Positions 17,755 through 26,124 of a stretch of 64,000 bases of DNA are shown here, piece by piece. The DNA is from Paracoccaceae bacterium (GTDB lineage Bacteria; Pseudomonadota; Alphaproteobacteria; Rhodobacterales; Rhodobacteraceae). Position 1 is the stretch's first letter, and the number at the start of each line of letters is the position of its first letter. Below the pieces are notes generated by a model, which was not told the DNA's origin, made no database searches, and worked only from the letters and a program-made list of their open reading frames with translations. A program made the translations under genes and the position numbers. The DNA is taken from NCBI GenBank assembly GCA_030148225.1, contig JASBTX010000033.1:150219-214218 (forward strand). The letters run 5' to 3'.

Positions 17755-17922
17755 AGCGACGAAGAGACGCGACAGAGAATTCAACAGAGTGGAGCCCCAC
17801 ACAGGCTGCGTAACACCACTCACCCGAAGGGACCTGTACAGCGTAACACCAGCGTTTCTTCGCTCTGCGCCCCTCCAAAGGGAACGGCGCTGGCCACGCG
17901 GGCTGGCGCCGCTTTCCCTTTT
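17755..17922 (+). ncRNA. Candidate structured small RNA between regA and the LytTR gene
   Basis: This stretch of the 496-bp gap between regA and the LytTR gene has no convincing reading frame. It starts after a good promoter and ends at a hairpin with a T-run, giving about 165 nt. Predicted pairs are GCGACAGAG (17769-17777) with CTCTGCGC (17863-17870), ACAGG (17801-17805) with CCTGT, and AGCG-TTTCTT-CGCT. An 11-nt sequence, GCGTAACACCA, occurs twice (17808 and 17841). Length and long irregular hairpin would suit a 6S-like RNA, but I do not recognise a family. A long leader of the LytTR gene is the alternative. Confidence 0.45.
17877..17922 (+). terminator. Intrinsic terminator of the candidate small RNA
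   Basis: AAAGGGAACGGCGC pairs with GCGCCGCTTTCCCTTT (one bulge), followed by TTTT. It lies 126 bp before the LytTR start, separating the two transcripts. Confidence 0.65.
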
Positions 17923-18047
17923 CCACCTCCGGGCCACAATAAGACCATATTTATTTGATGAACTGTCCTGCGAGTAAAAAGGCAGTAACGGTGGCGGGCA
18001 TCGTCTGAACAGACGGCCACGCAAATGGTGAGAGGCAAAATCGGAAA

Positions 18048-18917
18048 ATGGACCAGCACTATTCAATAAAAAGATCAAAATTGCTGGAGTTCGTGACCTA
18101 TGCGTCATCGCCGCTGTTTCTGGTGATCTGGATGACCGCGCTGGCAATGTCTTACGGCATTCATGGCGCAATGGGCGTTGGCGCGGGCTATGAGATCGAG
18201 CGGCTGTTCTTTTCGTCGATGACGGTGACGGGCTTTTTTGTGACGATCGCACTGACATCGATGTTTGTGGCGCTGTTCTATCCACATAAAACACCTCTGG
18301 AACAACGGCTTATTGTTGTGCTGTTCGGGGTGCCGATGATCGTCATCCTGAATTTCATGGCCTGGGAACTGATCATGCCCAAGGATCAGAACGGTGCGTT
18401 GCTGATCACCTATCAGGCGGTTGCGGCCTCGACGATGATCAATGCGGGCATCTTTTCGTCGCTGCAGGGCGCGTTGCTGTGGCTGGTGGCGCATAATGGC
18501 TTTGTGCGTCGCATGGCGGTAACGGGCGGTATTCAGAACAGCGGTGTCATGGCGCTGCGCGCCCGTGTCGGTCAGGAACTGACAGGTCAGTTGATCCGGT
18601 TGGAATCGCAGGATCACTATACCAATGTCGTGACGACACGCGGCCACAAGCTGGTGCTGATGCGGTTTGGCGACGCGATTGACGATCTTGAGCAGGTCGA
18701 TGGCATGCGCGTGCAGCGTTCGCACTGGGTGGCATGGGATCAGGTGCAGTCGGTTGCCCGTGAAAACCGGCGGCTGGTGCTGACCATGTCCGACGGCACC
18801 AAGGTGCCCACATCCCCCAGCAACAAGGATACGATTCTGGAAGCGCTGGAAGAACGGGCGATATCGCTGGATCGGCCGGCGGCATCGGGCGCTAAGGCGC
18901 AACCGTCAAACGCCTGA
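18048..18917 (+). CDS. Membrane-bound LytTR-family transcriptional regulator
   Basis: A 289-residue protein. About residues 15-155 hold four hydrophobic helices (for example PLFLVIWMTALAM and LIVVLFGVPMIVILNFMAW). About residues 170-270 form a LytTR DNA-binding domain with GQLIRLESQDHYTNVVTT, VLMRFGDAIDDL and VQRSHWVAWDQV. This architecture, membrane sensor fused directly to LytTR, is seen in one-component regulators that act from the membrane. No partner kinase or transporter is adjacent. It lies downstream of the repeats and candidate small RNA, and is followed by a clear terminator, so it is monocistronic. Signal and targets are unknown. Confidence 0.9.
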   Translation: MDQHYSIKRSKLLEFVTYASSPLFLVIWMTALAMSYGIHGAMGVGAGYEIERLFFSSMTVTGFFVTIALTSMFVALFYPHKTPLEQRLIVVLFGVPMIVILNFMAWELIMPKDQNGALLITYQAVAASTMINAGIFSSLQGALLWLVAHNGFVRRMAVTGGIQNSGVMALRARVGQELTGQLIRLESQDHYTNVVTTRGHKLVLMRFGDAIDDLEQVDGMRVQRSHWVAWDQVQSVARENRRLVLTMSDGTKVPTSPSNKDTILEALEERAISLDRPAASGAKAQPSNA

Positions 18918-18947
18918 CACGGCATCCAAAAATCCTTTGAGAGAAAG

Positions 18948-18983
18948 AGGGGAAGCAAACTTGGCCCTGTGCTTCCCCTTTTC
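18948..18983 (+). terminator. Intrinsic terminator after the LytTR gene
   Basis: AGGGGAAGCA pairs with TGCTTCCCCT around a 12-nt loop and is followed by TTTCCC. It sits 30 bp after the LytTR stop. Confidence 0.8.
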
Positions 18984-18988
18984 CCGTT

Positions 18989-19015
18989 GATCCCAACCGC
19001 AAGCGGTTCGGGATC
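18989..19015. other. Strong inverted repeat in the LacI-type gene leader
   Basis: GATCCCAACCGC and GCGGTTCGGGATC form 12-bp arms (one extra C) around AA. There is no T-run on either side. It lies just upstream of the palindromic operator and may be a second terminator or a regulatory hairpin. Confidence 0.5.
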
Positions 19016-19048
19016 ACGTCACTGTCAGTTAGTCCGAGAACTGCGAGT

Positions 19049-19060
19049 GTTAGCGCTAAC
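19049..19060. promoter_or_regulatory. LacI/GalR-type operator palindrome
   Basis: GTTAGCGCTAAC is a perfect 12-bp palindrome with the central CG step typical of LacI-family operators. It lies 66 bp before the ATG of the LacI-type gene, so autoregulation is likely. Confidence 0.75.
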
Positions 19061-19126
19061 GTAACCTGTTTTCTGCACTTGGACAAGCAGATGTTTGGCG
19101 GTATCACAATGAAAACGGAGAACCCC

Positions 19127-20149
19127 ATGGCCGAAGCACGGCGTACCCTGACCCTGAGAGATGTTTCCGAGGCCTCTGGTGTCAGTGAAATGACCGTCAG
19201 TCGGGTACTGCGCGGTCAGGGCGACGTGTCGGCGCGGACCCGCGAAAAGGTCAAGGCGGCGGCCAAGGAACTGGGCTATGTGCCCAACAGGATTGCAGGT
19301 TCACTTGCATCCAGCCGGGTAAATCTGGTGGCTGTGATCATCCCCTCGATGTCGAATATGGTTTTTCCCGAGGTCATGACCGGTATCTCGGACACGCTTG
19401 AGGGCTCGGGCCTGCAGCCGGTGGTGGGCATCACCAACTACAAGATGGAGAAAGAGGAATCGGTCCTTTACGAGATGCTGTCCTGGCGCCCTTCGGGTGT
19501 GATCCTTGCGGGACTGGACCATACTGATGCCGCCCGCGCGATGCTGCGCAGTGCCGGCATTCCCATCGTGGAAATCATGGATGTCGACGGCGAACCCACC
19601 GACCACGCGGTCGGCATCTCGCATCGCCGGGCCGGGCTGGAGATGGCGCGCGCCATCCTGCGCGAAGGCTATCAGAAGATCGGGTTTCTCGGCACCAAGA
19701 TGATGCTGGATTTCCGTGCGCGCAAAAGGTTCGAGGGCTTTACCGAGGAGTTGGGCAAAGCCGGTATCGAGATCGTGGATCAGGAATTTTATTCGGGCGG
19801 TTCGGCATTGCTGAAAGGTCGCGAGATGACCGAAGCGATGCTGAAGCGCAACGAAGAGATCGATTTCCTGTATTACTCGAACGATCTGATCGGGGCGGGT
19901 GGGCTGCTCTATTGTCTTGAGGCGGGCATCGACATTCCCGGTACACTGGGCATGGCCGGTTTCAACGGGGTTGAGCTGATTGACGGGCTGCCGCGCAAGC
20001 TGGCGACGATGGATGCCTGCCGCTATGAGATCGGTCAGAAGGCAGCCGAGATTATTCTGCGCCACGGTGAGAATGATGAGGATGCAGCCCCCGAAAAGAT
20101 CGAGCTGACACCCAAGATTGCCTTTGGCGATACGCTGCACCGTCGCTGA
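19127..20149 (+). CDS. LacI/GntR-like family transcriptional repressor
   Basis: A 340-residue repressor. The N-terminal headpiece LTLRDVSEASGVSEMTVSRVL is the LacI helix-turn-helix, followed by the hinge segment YVPNRIAGSLASSR. The rest is a periplasmic-binding-protein-like sensor (residues about 60-335) resembling gluconate-utilisation repressors. The start at 19127 follows CGGAG at proper spacing; in-frame ATGs at 19109 and 19079 are possible. A perfect LacI-type palindrome lies in its own leader, implying negative autoregulation. No sugar transporter or catabolic gene is beside it, so the effector and the main target operon are elsewhere. Confidence 0.92.
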   Translation: MAEARRTLTLRDVSEASGVSEMTVSRVLRGQGDVSARTREKVKAAAKELGYVPNRIAGSLASSRVNLVAVIIPSMSNMVFPEVMTGISDTLEGSGLQPVVGITNYKMEKEESVLYEMLSWRPSGVILAGLDHTDAARAMLRSAGIPIVEIMDVDGEPTDHAVGISHRRAGLEMARAILREGYQKIGFLGTKMMLDFRARKRFEGFTEELGKAGIEIVDQEFYSGGSALLKGREMTEAMLKRNEEIDFLYYSNDLIGAGGLLYCLEAGIDIPGTLGMAGFNGVELIDGLPRKLATMDACRYEIGQKAAEIILRHGENDEDAAPEKIELTPKIAFGDTLHRR

Positions 20150-20180
20150 TCAGCCTGATAGCAACGTGCTGTCTGATGTG

Positions 20181-21047
20181 ATGGAGCGCCACCCCGATCC
20201 CGGATTGAAGCGACGGCTTGTCCGCGAATTGCCTGCGCTGGACGGGGCGGATTGGGTAAAGCTGACCGGAGGGCGCACCAATCTGGTCTGGCGGATCGAC
20301 GCCGCCGCGCCGATGGTATGCAAACAGATTCTGGGCCCCGGTCCGTCGGTTCTGTTTCCCAATGATCACGAGGCCGAAATTGCTGTGATGCGCCATGTCG
20401 CACCGATGGGGCTGTCTCCGCAGATTGTTCGGGTGCTGACAGGGGATTTCGGCACTGCGCTGATCTATCCCTATCAGGCCGGCGACATCGCCGACGGGCC
20501 ACGGGCCGCGACAGCGCGGGCGTTGGCCCGGTTGCACGCGCTGGAGACGGGCGTGCTGACGACACTCAGGTCAAAGCCGGGCGGCGCGGCGCGGGTGCTG
20601 GCCGACGGCGATGCCATCCTGCGCCGGGTAGATCAGCCCGGCCCACTGGCGGCGCTGCGCCCGACGGCGGATGTTCCCCCGTCGCGCCACAGCGTGTTGT
20701 TGCATGGTGATCCCGTGCCCGCAAATGCCATCTGCCGCGATGCCGAAACCCTCTTTATTGACTGGCAATGCCCGGCCATCGGTGACCCGGCAGAGGATCT
20801 GGCGATTGCGCTGTCACCGGCGATGAACTGGATCTATGCCCGAAAAACGGTGAGCCCTGCGGATGAGGCCGGGTTTCTGGCGGCCTATGGCAATGCAGAA
20901 ACGACAGCACGCTATACCCAGTTGAAAGCGTGTTACGCCTATCGCATGGCGGCGCATTGTCTTGTCCGGGCAGAGGCCGGAGATCAGGATTACTTTGATG
21001 GCTACGCGCTGGAACTGGCGACGTTAGAAGAGACCCGCCAGCACTAG
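20181..21047 (+). CDS. Phosphotransferase of the APH/choline kinase fold
   Basis: A 288-residue kinase-fold protein. The catalytic loop is LLHGDPVPANAIC (His-Gly-Asp and Asn), and the metal-binding motif is FIDWQCPAIGDPAEDLAI. The N-lobe segment KLTGGRTNLVWRID resembles choline/ethanolamine or sugar kinases. It follows the LacI-type gene by 31 bp on the same strand and may share its transcript. Its 3' end overlaps that of convergent ubiB by 24 bp. The ATG at 20181 is chosen to avoid overlap with the repressor, and an in-frame GTG at 20166 is possible. The substrate cannot be decided; choline or an amino-sugar is plausible. Confidence 0.83.
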   Translation: MERHPDPGLKRRLVRELPALDGADWVKLTGGRTNLVWRIDAAAPMVCKQILGPGPSVLFPNDHEAEIAVMRHVAPMGLSPQIVRVLTGDFGTALIYPYQAGDIADGPRAATARALARLHALETGVLTTLRSKPGGAARVLADGDAILRRVDQPGPLAALRPTADVPPSRHSVLLHGDPVPANAICRDAETLFIDWQCPAIGDPAEDLAIALSPAMNWIYARKTVSPADEAGFLAAYGNAETTARYTQLKACYAYRMAAHCLVRAEAGDQDYFDGYALELATLEETRQH

Positions 21048-22550
21048 CGCCGCGGTTGCCAGCCCCGCGCCCAGCCCGGCCCAGATAACGGGATGCACCG
21101 CCGATTTGGGCGGCGGATCGGATTTGTGGGCCTGCCGGGCCACCAGATCTTCGACAAGGGCCGGCAGTTTGGGCCCAAAGCGCGCAATCACCCGTGCCGT
21201 TTTCATCAGATCGCCGATCAGCGCCTTTGGCCCGATGCTGTCAGCGATATATTTCTCGACAATCGGTTTGGCGACCTCCCACATGTTGATATGTGGGTTG
21301 AGGGTGCGGGAAACACCCTCGACGACGACCATTGTGCGCTGCAAAAGTATCAGTTCGGTGCGGGTTTCCATCCCGAACCGTTCGGTCACTTCAAAGAGGT
21401 AGAAGAGCAGCCGTCCCATGGATATCTGGGTCGCGTCCATACCGAATATCGGCTCTCCTACCGACCTGAGTGCCTGAGCGAACGCATCAACATCCTGATT
21501 GGCGGGCACATAACCCGCCTCGAAATGCACCTCGGCGACGCGGCGGTAATCCTGCTGAATAAAGCCATAAAGAATCTCGGCATAGACACGGCGGGTATAT
21601 TCATCGATCCGGCCCATGATCCCGAAATCCATCGCGACGATATCGCCGTTCTCGGCTAACTTGAGATTGCCTTGATGCATATCGCCATGAAAATACCCGT
21701 CGCGCAGGGCGTGGTTCAGGAAAAGCTCCATGATGCGGTTGCCAATGGGAACCGGGTCATGCCCTGCCGCAATGATCGCGTCATAATCACCGATGGGAAT
21801 ACCCTCCGCCCAGTCCAGCGTCATGACGCGTCGTGAGGACAGCGGAAAGATCGTGCGCGGGACGCGGAAACCGTCGTCATCGCGGGTTGTGGCAAAAAAC
21901 TCGGCGCAGGCGGCGGCCTCGACACGCATGTCCAGCTCGCCTGCGACGACGCCTTCGAAATGGGCGATGACATCCATGGGCCGCAGGCGCCGGGCAAAGG
22001 GGGCCGCAAACTCGATCAGCCAAGCCGCCAGATAGAATGCATCGATATCACGCCGGAACGCGCGTTCGATTTTCGGGCGCAGAACCTTGATGGCCACCGG
22101 CGCGCCTGTATCGCGGCGGTGGGCCTTGTGAACCTGCGCAATAGATGCGGCTGCGACCGGTTCGCTGATATCCGAAAAGAGTTCCCGCCAGTCCTGATCC
22201 AGCTCATCGCTGATGGTCTGTTGGGCAACCGACAGCGGGAAGGCCGGTAGCTTGTCCTGCAAAAACCGCATCTGCGCGGCCATCTCGACCCCGACCACAT
22301 CGGGCCGGGTCGACAGCGTCTGGCCAAACTTGATATAGGCCGGGCCCAGCGCGGTCAGCGCCCGTGGAACCGGTGGCAATTTGGGGTCACCGCGATATCC
22401 CAGCCATTTGAACGGCCAGCCCAGAATGCGGGCCAGAATGCGCAGGCTGCGTGGTGCCTGCAGCGCCTCGAGCACCAGTGGCATCGCGCCTGTCCGCTCG
22501 AACGTGGCGCCCGTGCGGATCAGGCGCCAGATATTATGCGGCCCACGCAT
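21024..22550 (-). CDS. ubiB: Ubiquinone biosynthesis ABC1/ADCK-family protein UbiB
   Basis: A 508-residue atypical kinase-like ATPase needed for coenzyme Q synthesis at the inner membrane. Its diagnostic KxGQ sequence is in YIKFGQTLSTRPD (about residue 92), with the alanine-rich loop VAAASIAQVHKA, the invariant Lys in VAIKVLRP, the catalytic-loop segment GYFHGDMHQGN and the metal-binding DFGIMGR. Two C-terminal membrane stretches (VIWAGLGAGLATAALVLAGLF) fit the family. The ATG directly follows the ubiE stop (TGAATG), so the pair is co-translated. UbiB is thought to help extract polyprenyl intermediates from the membrane. Confidence 0.96.
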   Translation of the reverse strand: MRGPHNIWRLIRTGATFERTGAMPLVLEALQAPRSLRILARILGWPFKWLGYRGDPKLPPVPRALTALGPAYIKFGQTLSTRPDVVGVEMAAQMRFLQDKLPAFPLSVAQQTISDELDQDWRELFSDISEPVAAASIAQVHKAHRRDTGAPVAIKVLRPKIERAFRRDIDAFYLAAWLIEFAAPFARRLRPMDVIAHFEGVVAGELDMRVEAAACAEFFATTRDDDGFRVPRTIFPLSSRRVMTLDWAEGIPIGDYDAIIAAGHDPVPIGNRIMELFLNHALRDGYFHGDMHQGNLKLAENGDIVAMDFGIMGRIDEYTRRVYAEILYGFIQQDYRRVAEVHFEAGYVPANQDVDAFAQALRSVGEPIFGMDATQISMGRLLFYLFEVTERFGMETRTELILLQRTMVVVEGVSRTLNPHINMWEVAKPIVEKYIADSIGPKALIGDLMKTARVIARFGPKLPALVEDLVARQAHKSDPPPKSAVHPVIWAGLGAGLATAALVLAGLF

Positions 22551-23300
22551 TCAGAGTTTCCAACCGGAATGCAACGCAGCAACGCCAAAGGTCAGGTTGC
22601 GGTATTTGACGTTGCCGAAACCGGCGTTGCGGATCATCTCGGCAAAGCGATCCTGATCCGGAAACCTCCGGATTGATTCGACAAGATACTGATAACTGTC
22701 GCGATCATTGGCGATCAGTTTTCCCATCTGCGGGATGACGTTGAACGAATAGGCGTCATAGGCGCGCTGCATCGCCGGATTGGGCAACTGGCTGAATTCC
22801 AGAACCATGATCCGCCCGCCGGGCCTGAGGACGCGATACGCCTCGCGCAGGGCGTCGTCGATCCGGGTGACGTTCCGTATGCCAAAGCTGATCGTATAGA
22901 CGTCAAAACTGTTATCGGCGAAGGGCAGCGCCATGGCATCACCGACGATCCAGTCGAGCCTGTCTGACAGCGCCGCTGCATCAGCGCGTTTTCGCCCCTC
23001 GATCAGCATCGACTCGGTCATATCAAGAACCGTCGCCTCTGCGTGGCCCGCGCGTTTGAGGAAACGAAACGCGATATCGCCCGTGCCGCCAGCAACGTCC
23101 AGGAGCCGCTGCCCGCTGCGCGGCGCCAGCCAATCCATCATCGCGTCTTTCCACAGCCGATGCACCCCGGCTGACATGACATCATTCATCACGTCATAGC
23201 GCGAGGCGACGCTGGAAAAGACGCCATGTACCATACCGGCCTTGTCGGCCTCGGGTACGGTCTTGAACCCGAAATGGGTATCGGAGGATTCCTTGGACAT
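22551..23300 (-). CDS. ubiE: Ubiquinone/menaquinone C-methyltransferase UbiE
   Basis: A 249-residue SAM-dependent methyltransferase for the C-methylation step of ubiquinone (and menaquinone where present). SAM motif I is [13 protein letters not shown]. The family signatures [18 protein letters not shown] and [14 protein letters not shown] are complete, and the C-terminus [14 protein letters not shown] is typical. The start at [15 protein letters not shown] is chosen for family length; the frame remains open to 23384 but that extension overlaps the divergent mutM promoter. ubiB follows with no gap. The gene is divergent from mutM with 86 bp between. Confidence 0.96.
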   Translation of the reverse strand: MSKESSDTHFGFKTVPEADKAGMVHGVFSSVASRYDVMNDVMSAGVHRLWKDAMMDWLAPRSGQRLLDVAGGTGDIAFRFLKRAGHAEATVLDMTESMLIEGRKRADAAALSDRLDWIVGDAMALPFADNSFDVYTISFGIRNVTRIDDALREAYRVLRPGGRIMVLEFSQLPNPAMQRAYDAYSFNVIPQMGKLIANDRDSYQYLVESIRRFPDQDRFAEMIRNAGFGNVKYRNLTFGVAALHSGWKL

Positions 23301-23386
23301 GCAGATAACCGTTTGCTTGCGCTTGCCACTCTTATAGTTAGCGGCGGTGGCGATACAATGCGTCCTCATGAGCCAAGGAGTCACAG

Positions 23387-24238
23387 ATGCCGGAACTGCC
23401 CGAGGTGGAAACCGTCATGCGGGGGCTGGAACCTGTGATCACCGGACAGCGGATCACGTGTGCCGATATCCGCCGCCCCGATTTGCGCTGGCCTTTTCCG
23501 CCCGACATGTCGGCACGGCTGACGGGTGCATGTGTTGGGCGCCTGTGGCGGCGGTCGAAATACATATTGGCGGACCTGTCCACGGGCGAGACGCTGATCG
23601 TGCATCTGGGCATGTCGGGACGAATTTTGATTTCGGGTCAGGTGCAGGGTGAATTCCACCACCCACTGACACCGACGGCCAAACATGACCATGTCGTGCT
23701 GGATTTCGAAAACGGCGCCCGGATCACCTTTAACGATCCGCGCCGGTTTGGCGCAATGGATCTGGCATCCAGCCGTGATCTTGCCCGGCACCGGATGCTG
23801 CGAAACCTGGGCCCTGAACCGCTGGGCAATCAGTTTCACGAAGATTACATGGAAGGCGCATTCAAGGGGCGCAGAACGCCGGTGAAATCTGCACTGCTTG
23901 ATCAGAGGCTGGTTGCGGGACTGGGCAATATATATGTCTGCGAGGCGTTGCACCGTGCCGGCATATCGCCGGAAAAACAAGCAGGGCGACTGACGCGCCC
24001 AGAGATCGGTCGGCTTGTCCTGGCCATCGTCGCAACGTTGAATGACGCCATCGCCGCCGGGGGATCGTCACTGCGGGATTTCAGACACACCGACGGAGAA
24101 CTTGGATATTTCCAACATGAATTCCGGGTCTATGATCAGGAGGGCAATCCCTGTCTAACACCGGAATGTGCTGGAATAATTTCACGAATCACGCAATCTG
24201 GCCGCTCGACATTCTTTTGCCCGCAATGCCAAAACTAG
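23387..24238 (+). CDS. mutM: Formamidopyrimidine-DNA glycosylase (Fpg/MutM)
   Basis: A 283-residue bifunctional glycosylase/AP lyase that removes 8-oxoguanine and FaPy lesions. The N-terminus PELPEVETV supplies the catalytic Pro and Glu, the Lys in RRSKYIL matches the DNA-binding Lys, and the helix-two-turn-helix region is [18 protein letters not shown]. The C-terminal zinc finger has Cys in PCLTPECAG and FFCPQCQ, with four residues between the first pair, the spacing usual in alphaproteobacteria. The initiator Met must be removed for activity. It is divergent from ubiE-ubiB, a conserved alphaproteobacterial layout. Confidence 0.97.
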   Translation: MPELPEVETVMRGLEPVITGQRITCADIRRPDLRWPFPPDMSARLTGACVGRLWRRSKYILADLSTGETLIVHLGMSGRILISGQVQGEFHHPLTPTAKHDHVVLDFENGARITFNDPRRFGAMDLASSRDLARHRMLRNLGPEPLGNQFHEDYMEGAFKGRRTPVKSALLDQRLVAGLGNIYVCEALHRAGISPEKQAGRLTRPEIGRLVLAIVATLNDAIAAGGSSLRDFRHTDGELGYFQHEFRVYDQEGNPCLTPECAGIISRITQSGRSTFFCPQCQN

Positions 24239-24301
24239 CTTGATCGAACATTCGACAAAGTTCATTCATGGTCTTCGAAGCAACAAGGAACGGTGCGACT
24301 G

Positions 24302-25078
24302 ATGGGCTATAAAACCCTGCTGGTGGAAATTGACGAGCATGTTGGACTGATCCGGCTGAACCGGCCCGATGCCCTGAATGCGCTGAATTCGGAACTGTTG
24401 GGCGAACTGGTCAAGTGCCTGCAATCCTTTGAAGAGGATGACCGCGTGCGCGCGATCGTGCTGACCGGTTCGGACAAGGCGTTTGCCGCCGGGGCCGATA
24501 TCAGCGAGATGGCGGGCAAGGATTTTGTTGATGTGTTCAAGGCCGATCTGTTCGCCGCCGAGGCCGACCGGATCATGGCCTGCCGCAAGCCGATTATCGC
24601 AGCCGTGGCAGGATATGCGCTGGGCGGGGGATGCGAGCTGGCGATGATGTGCGATTTCATCATCGCCGCCGACAGCGCGAAATTCGGTCAGCCCGAGATC
24701 AATCTGGGCGTGGTGGCAGGCATCGGCGGTACGCAACGCCTGACCAAGTTCGTGGGCAAGTCCAAGGCGATGGACATGCATCTGACCGGACGCTTCATGG
24801 AGGCAGACGAGGCCGAGCGTTCGGGCCTTGTCAGCCGTGTTGTTCCGGCCAAGAAACTGCTCGAGGAGGCCCGGGCCGCCGCCCAGAAAATCGCTGAAAA
24901 GTCGGCCATCACGACCATGGTGGTAAAAGAGGCTGTCAACCGCGCGTACGAAACGCCGCTTTCGGAAGGGCTGCTGTTCGAGCGGCGTGTTTTCAACGCG
25001 CTTTTCGCGACGCATGACCAAAAGGAAGGCATGGATGCCTTTGTCGAAAAGCGCGCCGCCAAGTTCAGAGATAAATAA
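24302..25078 (+). CDS. Enoyl-CoA hydratase (crotonase family)
   Basis: A 258-residue crotonase that hydrates trans-2-enoyl-CoA to 3-hydroxyacyl-CoA in fatty-acid and amino-acid breakdown. Oxyanion-hole segments are [11 protein letters not shown] and [15 protein letters not shown]. The catalytic Glu lies in [10 protein letters not shown], followed by [13 protein letters not shown], which carries the second Glu-equivalent region. The ATG at 24302 is used because AAGGAA is 11 nt before it; the GTG at 24293 is too close to that site. It lies between mutM and rpsT and seems singly transcribed. Short-chain specificity is likely from its similarity to mitochondrial-type ECHS1 proteins, but is not proven. 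Confidence 0.94.
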   Translation: MGYKTLLVEIDEHVGLIRLNRPDALNALNSELLGELVKCLQSFEEDDRVRAIVLTGSDKAFAAGADISEMAGKDFVDVFKADLFAAEADRIMACRKPIIAAVAGYALGGGCELAMMCDFIIAADSAKFGQPEINLGVVAGIGGTQRLTKFVGKSKAMDMHLTGRFMEADEAERSGLVSRVVPAKKLLEEARAAAQKIAEKSAITTMVVKEAVNRAYETPLSEGLLFERRVFNALFATHDQKEGMDAFVEKRAAKFRDK

Positions 25079-25090
25079 GCCGCTGCACCG

Positions 25091-25119
25091 TTGACAGGCG
25101 GGCGAGTCGCGCATAGAAG
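25091..25119 (+). promoter_or_regulatory. Putative sigma-70 promoter of rpsT
   Basis: Consensus TTGACA, a 17-nt spacer, and TAGAAG, 44 bp before the rpsT ATG. This is the best promoter match seen in the window. Confidence 0.75.
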
Positions 25120-25163
25120 CGCGGCTTCAAGGAATTCATCCCGTCAGCTTACGGAAACAGAAC

Positions 25164-25430
25164 ATGGCAAATTCGCCTCAGTCAAAGAAACGCGCCCGCC
25201 AGAACGAGCGCCGGAATGCCGTCAACAAGGCGCGCCGTTCCCGCATCCGCACCTTTCTGCGCAAGGTAGAAGAAGCGATTGCCTCGGGCGATCAGGACGC
25301 CGCCAAAGTGGCGTTGCAGGCAGCACAGCCAGAGGTCATGCGCGGCGTGACCAAGGGTGTGATGCATAAAAAAACCGCTTCCCGGAAAATTTCGCGCCTG
25401 TCATCCAGGGTCAAAGCTCTGGCGGCATAA
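25164..25430 (+). CDS. rpsT: 30S ribosomal protein S20
   Basis: An 88-residue, very basic protein that binds 16S rRNA helices early in small-subunit assembly. The sequence [18 protein letters not shown] and the segment [20 protein letters not shown] are characteristic of S20. It has its own consensus promoter upstream and an intrinsic terminator 23 bp downstream, so it is monocistronic. rpsT next to dnaA is a usual layout in Rhodobacteraceae and several other alphaproteobacteria. The ATG at 25164 is the only sensible start. Confidence 0.98.
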   Translation: MANSPQSKKRARQNERRNAVNKARRSRIRTFLRKVEEAIASGDQDAAKVALQAAQPEVMRGVTKGVMHKKTASRKISRLSSRVKALAA

Positions 25431-25453
25431 CGCCGAATTTCGGGCATTTTTTA

Positions 25454-25479
25454 GGCACTCGCTTGGCGGGTGCCTTTTT
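25454..25479 (+). terminator. Intrinsic terminator of rpsT
   Basis: GGCACTCGC pairs with GCGGGTGCC around a short loop and is followed by TTTTT. Position and form are canonical. Confidence 0.85.
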
Positions 25480-25650
25480 CGTTTATAGTATAATTTTCAG
25501 TGATTTAATATCGATTTGGCACAGCCGCTGTGACCCATCCTGAACGGCCTACGATTCCTTTCAGAGTCAAGCGCGAAGTTCTGTTGCTCCCCCCTCTGGC
25601 GGATTGATAAGTTTTACCCAAGCGATTCATTTCGTTTCGGGGGATAGTTG

Positions 25651-26100
25651 ATGAGTACGGCCGGCGGGTCGCGTGTATCTGAAATGCTGCCAGATGCTGC
25701 GTGGACCGAAATTGCCAATGATACCAAGGCTGTGCTTGTCGATGTCAGGACCAAAGCAGAGTGGGGCTTTGTTGGCATTCCTGACCTCTCGGAGCTGGGA
25801 CGCTCGCCGATTCTGGTGGAGTGGCTTCAGTTTCCGGAGATGACTCCGAATACGAACTTTGTGGAACAATTGATGACTCATCTGGATGGCGAAATTCCGG
25901 GTCAGATATTTTTCCTCTGTCGTTCCGGCGCGCGCTCTCTCAGTGCTGCCGGTGCTGTCGCGGCAGATCTGAATGCGCGTGGGGCCTCTGTGGCCTGCGT
26001 GAATGTTCAGGAAGGGTTCGAAGGCGATCTGGATAGCGAGAAACACCGGGGGGGCCTCAACGGATGGAAGGCCCGGGGATTGCCATGGAGGCAGTCCTGA
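25651..26100 (+). CDS. Rhodanese-domain protein upstream of dnaA
   Basis: A 149-residue single-domain rhodanese-like sulfurtransferase. The acid loop VLVDVRTKAEWGF opens the fold and the active-site Cys90 is in FLCRSGARS, the loop form that can carry a persulfide. The C-terminal helix GGLNGWKARGLPWRQS is typical. The ATG at 25651 follows GGGGGA; a TTG directly upstream is not needed. It precedes dnaA by 24 bp on the same strand, suggesting a shared transcript. The 220-bp gap after rpsT contains an AT-rich stretch (25482-25520) with TATAAT. The sulfur donor and acceptor are unknown. Confidence 0.92.
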   Translation: MSTAGGSRVSEMLPDAAWTEIANDTKAVLVDVRTKAEWGFVGIPDLSELGRSPILVEWLQFPEMTPNTNFVEQLMTHLDGEIPGQIFFLCRSGARSLSAAGAVAADLNARGASVACVNVQEGFEGDLDSEKHRGGLNGWKARGLPWRQS

Positions 26101-26124
26101 CAAGGAAGATGCGGGTCAAAAAGA

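Noticed and set aside
17720..17977. An 85-codon frame in the regA-LytTR gap
   Set aside because: It runs through the terminator hairpin, has no ribosome site, and the sequence is better explained as a structured RNA.
25431..25650. Possible oriC in the gap before the rhodanese-dnaA genes
   Set aside because: There is an AT-rich stretch, but I could not find a cluster of TTATNCACA boxes, so the origin was not annotated.
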